The notes beneath the pieces are model-generated. The model saw only the letters and a program-made list of their open reading frames with translations. It did not search any database and was not told the DNA's origin. A DNA stretch of 64,000 nt from Fictibacillus phosphorivorans (GTDB lineage Bacteria > Bacillota > Bacilli > Bacillales > Fictibacillaceae): NCBI RefSeq assembly GCF_001619875.1, contig NZ_LRFC01000001.1:682001-746000 (forward strand), given 5' to 3'. This document shows, in pieces, positions 59,386 to 64,000 of the stretch (the stretch's first letter is position 1; the number at the start of each line of letters is the position of its first letter). The position numbers and the translations under genes are program-made.

Positions 59386-60171
59386 TTAACTGCCTGTACT
59401 GTGGTAGTGACGAATTCCAAAGTGCCAAAAACGTAATGAAAGAAACAGAAAAACAAAAGCAACTGCAGGCGGTAAAGCTAAGTTCCAAAGAGTTCCGCCC
59501 TTATTCAAAAGAAAAAGAATAGGGGTGTAATTCATGAATCCGACTGGAATAACGGTAAAAAAGATGATTTTTAACCATCCTGGATAGATGTTCATCGGAT
59601 AATTCGCTGCATTAAACGGTGCATACAGCGTAAAGGTTTGAAAGTCTTTTATCCTCTGCGTCCAAAACGCAATGGTTGCGGTCAAAAGACCAAGTGAAAA
59701 ACAGATAATGACACCCGATAAAATGGAAATAGGTAAATAAATCAATAGTAAAAATAATTCAACGTTCTTTATATTCAGACCGATAATAGAAATAACAAGG
59801 ATTAAAATGCCTTGAATCGTTCCGCCGATACGTGACAGATCCAAGTTTCTCGTTAGAAGTAAAGATAAGGGAGAAACAGGCCGGATCAGAAGGCTGTCAA
59901 ATTCGCCTTCAATCATGTATCGTTCAAAATTATGTACCTCAACACAAAATACTCGGTAGAGAGTAATCGCAACGGATGAGATTCCATACAACAAGCCCAC
60001 TTCATAAAGATTCCAACCCTTAACATCGTCAAAACGCTGCAGGATGGCAGCCAGTAACACAAAATCCACAGCCATAATCAATCCGTATGATAAGGAGGAT
60101 ACAAGAAAGTTCATTTTATATTGCATGCGAGATCGCAAGCTTCCCGATATCAATTTTATATAAAGATTCAT
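59386..60171 (-). CDS. ABC-2 exporter permease (COG3694 type)
   Basis: A 261-residue membrane protein with six helices. ERYMIEGEFDSLLIRPVSPL is the conserved coupling-loop region of this permease family, followed by a long membrane stretch ending FRFW-type SLRFWHFGIRHY. It pairs with the permease at 60175 and the ATPase at 58405. The spacing to the upstream stop is three bases. Confidence 0.87.
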   Translation of the reverse strand: MNLYIKLISGSLRSRMQYKMNFLVSSLSYGLIMAVDFVLLAAILQRFDDVKGWNLYEVGLLYGISSVAITLYRVFCVEVHNFERYMIEGEFDSLLIRPVSPLSLLLTRNLDLSRIGGTIQGILILVISIIGLNIKNVELFLLLIYLPISILSGVIICFSLGLLTATIAFWTQRIKDFQTFTLYAPFNAANYPMNIYPGWLKIIFFTVIPVGFMNYTPILFLLNKGGTLWNLALPPAVAFVFLFLSLRFWHFGIRHYHSTGS

Positions 60172-60174
60172 ACC

Positions 60175-60954
60175 TTATCCTCCTTGTATTTCTAATTTGT
60201 GGCGTGCTTTTTCGGTTAGCCACAAATTGATGAGCGTTAAGAAAATCGCCCAAAAAAGCTGAATGAATAAAACCTCGCTCGATGCTTTTTCAAGAAATAC
60301 CATTACCGGGTAATAAATGGCTCCTGCAAAAGGTAAGTAAGGAGTGATGAAGGACAGGGGAGCAGGAAGCAAATCGATAGGAACGAGTTGTCCGCCAAGA
60401 CCTACTAGTAATGTGAAATTCACAAAATGTGCCCAAGCAATCTCTGTTGTCCAACAAGCACTGATTCCCACCAAGTAATGCAGATTAATGGATATGATGA
60501 CAGCTAAAAATATTGAAATACATAAAATAAGATAAGTTGGTAAGTGTTGAGGTACATAGAAACCGACAGTTAGTGCAAAAACAAGCCCAATTGGGATGGA
60601 GCGAAAGAAAAAGTTATACAATAACCGACCAGCTTCTTGTGAGGTAACATACAGAAAAAAATTAGTAGGTCTGACAAGTTCTAAGGAAATGGCGCCATTT
60701 CTTACGCCGTTTTGGATGTTCAGTCCTGCAGTAAGAAATCCTGAGAGCCAAAGAATGCATTGAACAGCAGCAATGTAATACGTCATGTCCAGAGCACTAT
60801 AGGGACTTTCATGTTCTTTGCCTTGCAAAACACCGACCCATATTGCAATAAATACGAAGCCAAAGATGGCACTCGCCGCATTATTGATCAGATGGGCAAC
60901 TTTATACTGCATATTGCGCATAAAGCTCTTTTGTAGAAGAATCCAATAAACCAT
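60175..60954 (-). CDS. ABC-2 exporter permease (COG4587 type)
   Basis: A 259-residue membrane protein with six helices. NIQNGVRNGAISLELVRPTN is the matching coupling region of the partner permease (also with an R-P motif), and FVNFTLLVGLGGQLVPIDLL a later helix. It is the first gene of the three-gene exporter operon (permease, permease, ATPase). The start ATG 60954 follows AGGGGGAC. Confidence 0.87.
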   Translation of the reverse strand: MVYWILLQKSFMRNMQYKVAHLINNAASAIFGFVFIAIWVGVLQGKEHESPYSALDMTYYIAAVQCILWLSGFLTAGLNIQNGVRNGAISLELVRPTNFFLYVTSQEAGRLLYNFFFRSIPIGLVFALTVGFYVPQHLPTYLILCISIFLAVIISINLHYLVGISACWTTEIAWAHFVNFTLLVGLGGQLVPIDLLPAPLSFITPYLPFAGAIYYPVMVFLEKASSEVLFIQLFWAIFLTLINLWLTEKARHKLEIQGG

Positions 60955-61048
60955 AAGTCCCCCTTTATGTAGTTATCTTTTTAAAAGCGCAGAATTATAA
61001 AATAGCAAATTTTACAAAAGTTTGCAATTCTTTTTTGGAGGTTTTGTA

Positions 61049-62104
61049 ATGTCATGTTCTCAGTGTCGACCAACAGGAGATTTTCCTCTAGAAGGTTTTA
61101 TTCATATCCGTTCAGAGCATCCCGTTCTTTTACAGAGTTTGCAGCACATTTTTTCTGAGGATGGACTAGAGGGAATATCGTCCCCAATCGGCGTATCTGC
61201 AAAATATAACAATCTTCCCTTCCTTCAATCATTATGTGAACGACTTTTAAGCACATTCAATGATCAAGCTGTTCAATCGTTTCATTGTGCGCTTACTCAT
61301 ACTATTGATGAAGCAAACGGCTTTATTACATGGAATCCATTTCATCACTTTTTGGAAAGAATAAAAAACAGAGACCTTTATGAAGTCATCCAACAGCAAA
61401 TGTTCACTACATATTCACAACCCATTGTTTCATTGAAGAATGAAGAAATTTATGGGTACGAATTCTTGCTTCGTCCGTTATCAGATCGTATTGAGTTTAA
61501 GCCATACGAACTTTTTCAGTTTGCTGAAAAATCAGGATTACAAGCTCTTTTAGACGGTAATGCACGAATGACTTCCATAAAGAATAGTTCTGGAACAGTG
61601 CCTAGAGGAGTAAAACGGTTCATTAACTTCCTTCCTTCGTCCATCTATGATCCAAAGCACTGTTTGGCAACAACATTTAGAGCAGCAGCCGAATCTGGAG
61701 TCGATCCGAATGACTTGGTATTTGAAGTTGTTGAAACAGAAGAAATTGCTGACATCGATCACTTAAAGAGCATCTTAAAGGCATATCAAGATCAAGGAAT
61801 GAAAGTAGCCCTTGATGACTTAGGTGCTGGTCATTCAACGCTTGCTGTATTAAGAGAACTGAAACCGGATTATGTAAAAATCGACCGGAAAATTATCTCT
61901 TTCTGCGATGAAGACGATTCTAAAAGAGAGATGATTCAGCAGATTGTAGAAACAGCAAGGGAAATAAATGCAGTAGTATTGGCAGAGGGAATTGAAAGAA
62001 AAGAAGAAGCTGACGTCGTTTTAAAATGTGGTGTCGAGCTCGCACAAGGCTACTATTTCGGAAGACCTGTACCGACAGATCGTCTTGCAGCAGCGGCACA
62101 CTGA
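61049..62104 (+). CDS. EAL domain protein, probable cyclic di-GMP phosphodiesterase
   Basis: A 351-residue protein. The first 120 residues are not recognised and contain a Cys pair near the start (SCSQC). An EAL domain follows (about 125-345): the signature is Y-E-F-L-L-R rather than E-A-L-x-R, then INFLPSSI, VFEVVETEEI, DDLGAGHSTL with the Asp pair, VKIDRKII and LAEGIERKEEADVV with QGYYFGRP. The acidic metal ligands and the Lys look intact, so hydrolysis of c-di-GMP is likely. ATG 61049 follows TTGGAGG; the frame from 61022 lacks a site. The window also has a GGDEF enzyme. Confidence 0.85.
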   Translation: MSCSQCRPTGDFPLEGFIHIRSEHPVLLQSLQHIFSEDGLEGISSPIGVSAKYNNLPFLQSLCERLLSTFNDQAVQSFHCALTHTIDEANGFITWNPFHHFLERIKNRDLYEVIQQQMFTTYSQPIVSLKNEEIYGYEFLLRPLSDRIEFKPYELFQFAEKSGLQALLDGNARMTSIKNSSGTVPRGVKRFINFLPSSIYDPKHCLATTFRAAAESGVDPNDLVFEVVETEEIADIDHLKSILKAYQDQGMKVALDDLGAGHSTLAVLRELKPDYVKIDRKIISFCDEDDSKREMIQQIVETAREINAVVLAEGIERKEEADVVLKCGVELAQGYYFGRPVPTDRLAAAAH

Positions 62105-62110
62105 AATTGT

Positions 62111-62144
62111 AAAAACCTTATCAAAAAAAGATAAGGTTTTTTTT
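62111..62144 (+). terminator. Terminator of the EAL gene
   Basis: AAAACCTTATC and GATAAGGTTTT form an 11-base stem followed by T-run. Confidence 0.9.
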
Positions 62145-62248
62145 GCTGAATATCTTGGAATTGTGGTCAACTTCTAGTAATCTATATGTAGAAGCTTTTG
62201 TAATATAATTGTAAAATTAAAGGGAAAAATTCCAAAAGGAGCGGAATG

Positions 62249-64000
62249 ATGGTAACGAAAGCGGATCCGGAAAAAAAGAAGAAAAAAACACAAGTACCCT
62301 TTCGTTTAAATGTCTTGTTTTTGGTCGTCTTTTTTCTATTCTCTATTCTTATTCTAAGGTTAGGTGTTCTTCAAATCGTGAATGGAGAGGAAAAACGAAT
62401 AGAATCTGAAGCAGTTGAAGAAGTCATTGCAAGAAAAGAAGCACCTCGTGGAAAGCTGCTTGACGCGAACTTTCGTGAAGTTGTTGGAAACGAACCATTC
62501 TTTTCTTTAACATATACGAAAACAGTTGATACAAAAGCAGAAGACACGATGCGGATCGCAAAATGGCTTGCTGAACGCCTTGGCGTAACGGAAGATCAAA
62601 AAAAGAAAATTACCGTTCGCGACAAGAAAGACTATTTTATTGCACAACATGATGTAACGGAATTAATAGAAGAACGTCTTAGCAAGAAAGAAAAGAAGTT
62701 GAGCGACAAGGAACAATATAAGGCTCTAGTTGATAAAATAACCGAAGAAGAAATCAATAGTCTCTCTGATGAAGACATCAAGATTTTAGCATATAAACGG
62801 GCAATGGATACGGGGTATGCGTATTCTGCGCAACGTATTAAAACAAATTTAAACAATAGCGAAGTTTCCATAATCTCGGAGAATCTTGGAGACCTCCCAG
62901 GGATTGATATCATGGCTGATTCAAAAAGAATCTACCCATTTGGTGAATCCTCCATTTTTGGGCAGGTAAAACAAATCCCTAAATCGAGAACTGACTATTT
63001 TATGAGTATGGGGTATGACAGAAGTGACCAAGTAGGGGTAAGTGGTCTTGAAGATCAATATGAACAAGTACTTAGAGGAACAAAAGAAAAATCTGTTTAT
63101 CTAACGAATCCTAAAACGGGGGCAACAATCGGTGAGCCTAAAACCATCCCTGGGCAGCGCGGAAAAGATATCGTACTGACACTAGACATGGAGCTTCAAT
63201 TCCACTTGGAAAAGATTTTAGAAGAAGAGATTTTAAAAGCAAAACCGCTCGGCGGAAATGATTTGCTTAAATCCGCATACATCGTAATGATGAATCCTAA
63301 AACAGGTGAGATCAAAGGGATTGCGGGGAAAACATACGAAGACGGAGAATTCCACAACGATTCATATGGTGCACTCTACAACTCTTATGAAATGGGCTCA
63401 ACCGTTAAAGGAGCAACTGTGCTTACGGGGCTTCAAAAAGGACTCGTTCATATGGGAGAATATATATATGATGCTCCATTTACTAAGAATGGAATGAACA
63501 AGTCTTCCTGGAAAAACATGGGCTCTATAAATGATTTAGATGCACTAAAGATGTCCTCAAACGTTTATATGTTTAACATTATGGATCGCATGATAGGTCC
63601 TGAACACTGGACACAAACCTACGCTGAAGCACGTTATTCATTCAGTCAGTTTGGTCTCGGTGTAAAAACGGGGATTGATTTTCCGAACGAGGCAACAGGT
63701 TATGAGGGGAAACCACCAGAAGGGGAGTCGGGTACTCTATATGACTTAGGTATCGGACAGTTCGATACGTATACGACAATGCAATTGGTACAGTATGTAT
63801 CAACGATTGCGAATGGCGGATACCGAGTGAAACCTCAATTGGTGCGTGAAATTCGTGAACCAGCTCCGAATAATGAGGCAAATGGAAAGTTGTTAAAACG
63901 TTTTGAACCAGAAATTCTAAACAAGCTTGATGTTGAAGAGAAATATATTGAACGCGTACAAAAAGGATTTTGGCAAGTTATGCATGCACCTGGAGGAACA
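62249..64000 (+). CDS. class B penicillin-binding protein (PbpA/PbpH-like), cut by window end
   Basis: An open frame of 584 codons to the window edge. A basic N-terminus (DPEKKKKKT) and one membrane helix (about 22-42) are followed by the pedestal/dimerisation domain with APRGKLLD and a transpeptidase domain. The active serine is in G-S-T-V-K (about 384), and the S-S-N motif in MSSNVYMFN (about 434). The KTGT motif would lie beyond the edge. PbpA and PbpH are the redundant side-wall transpeptidases of Bacillus. ATG 62249 is preferred to ATG 62246 by its seven-base distance from AAGGAG. Confidence 0.9.
   Translation, partial: MVTKADPEKKKKKTQVPFRLNVLFLVVFFLFSILILRLGVLQIVNGEEKRIESEAVEEVIARKEAPRGKLLDANFREVVGNEPFFSLTYTKTVDTKAEDTMRIAKWLAERLGVTEDQKKKITVRDKKDYFIAQHDVTELIEERLSKKEKKLSDKEQYKALVDKITEEEINSLSDEDIKILAYKRAMDTGYAYSAQRIKTNLNNSEVSIISENLGDLPGIDIMADSKRIYPFGESSIFGQVKQIPKSRTDYFMSMGYDRSDQVGVSGLEDQYEQVLRGTKEKSVYLTNPKTGATIGEPKTIPGQRGKDIVLTLDMELQFHLEKILEEEILKAKPLGGNDLLKSAYIVMMNPKTGEIKGIAGKTYEDGEFHNDSYGALYNSYEMGSTVKGATVLTGLQKGLVHMGEYIYDAPFTKNGMNKSSWKNMGSINDLDALKMSSNVYMFNIMDRMIGPEHWTQTYAEARYSFSQFGLGVKTGIDFPNEATGYEGKPPEGESGTLYDLGIGQFDTYTTMQLVQYVSTIANGGYRVKPQLVREIREPAPNNEANGKLLKRFEPEILNKLDVEEKYIERVQKGFWQVMHAPGGT

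Overview
The window looks like chromosomal DNA of an endospore-forming, low-GC Bacillaceae bacterium. It encodes an alpha/beta-type small acid-soluble spore protein, a GerA-type germinant receptor operon, a SleL/YaaH-like cortex hydrolase, an IDEAL-domain protein, a YdjO-like cold protein, a T-box leader and a TPP riboswitch. Many proteins read like Bacillus subtilis orthologues (SteT, YkvI, ZosA/PfeT, YkhA, YqeC, YkrA, ClpP, PbpA/PbpH), but the gene order is not that of B. subtilis. A genus such as Fictibacillus or a relative is a guess only. No rRNA, tRNA, CRISPR array or complete insertion sequence was seen.

Layout. 1-13 kb: housekeeping and transport genes (two MazG-type pyrophosphohydrolase-like proteins, an NCS2 permease, an isolated FlgM, a holin-like protein, a membrane diguanylate cyclase, YkvI, a DeoR regulator, SteT, a SEC-C protein, a DUF4349 lipoprotein). 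13.3-16.5 kb: TPP riboswitch plus thiD-thiM-thiE-thiW, a thiamine salvage operon. 16.9-18.4 kb: a three-gene unit of winged-helix regulator, small protein ending in AIAA, and a ClpP. 18.7-22 kb: MFS exporter, DUF1206 and AI-2E-family membrane proteins. 22.1-27.6 kb: a LacI-controlled sugar island (LacI, ThuA, two Gfo/Idh/MocA dehydrogenases, a sugar isomerase/epimerase). 27.7-34.2 kb: spore glycosidase, T-box-controlled archaeal-type prolyl-tRNA synthetase, a dicarboxylate/amino-acid symporter, and a Pit phosphate transporter with its DUF47 partner. 34.6-44.9 kb: TetR/ABC exporter unit, a ZosA/PfeT-like metal ATPase, stress and regulatory genes, DegV, a short 6-phosphogluconate dehydrogenase, an acyl-CoA thioesterase. 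45-53 kb: gerA/gerC/gerB-type operon with a small two-helix membrane protein on the opposite strand, an SRAP protein, a large secreted nuclease and an SASP. 53-64 kb: EamA transporter, HAD phosphatase, SH3b-amidase, patatin, a three-gene ABC-2 exporter, an EAL protein and the 5' part of a class B penicillin-binding protein.

Beyond genes, the intergenic DNA is rich in repeats. Family A is a 13-bp palindrome of the GGGGTCTGACCCC type, usually followed by AAACAAATACAAAT and its inverted copy; it occurs at eight places, one inside the thiM reading frame. Family B is a roughly 130-bp MITE-like element with GTTGATT...AATCAAC ends, one full copy and several remnants. Two arrays repeat at exactly 21 bp and a third at 20 bp, each with an unrelated unit sequence.

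Most worth a second look are the clpP unit, the repeat inside thiM together with loss of a conserved arginine, the two 21-bp arrays, a likely small RNA ahead of the germination operon, and the sugar island. All function calls rest on recognition of sequence motifs by eye; no database search was run.
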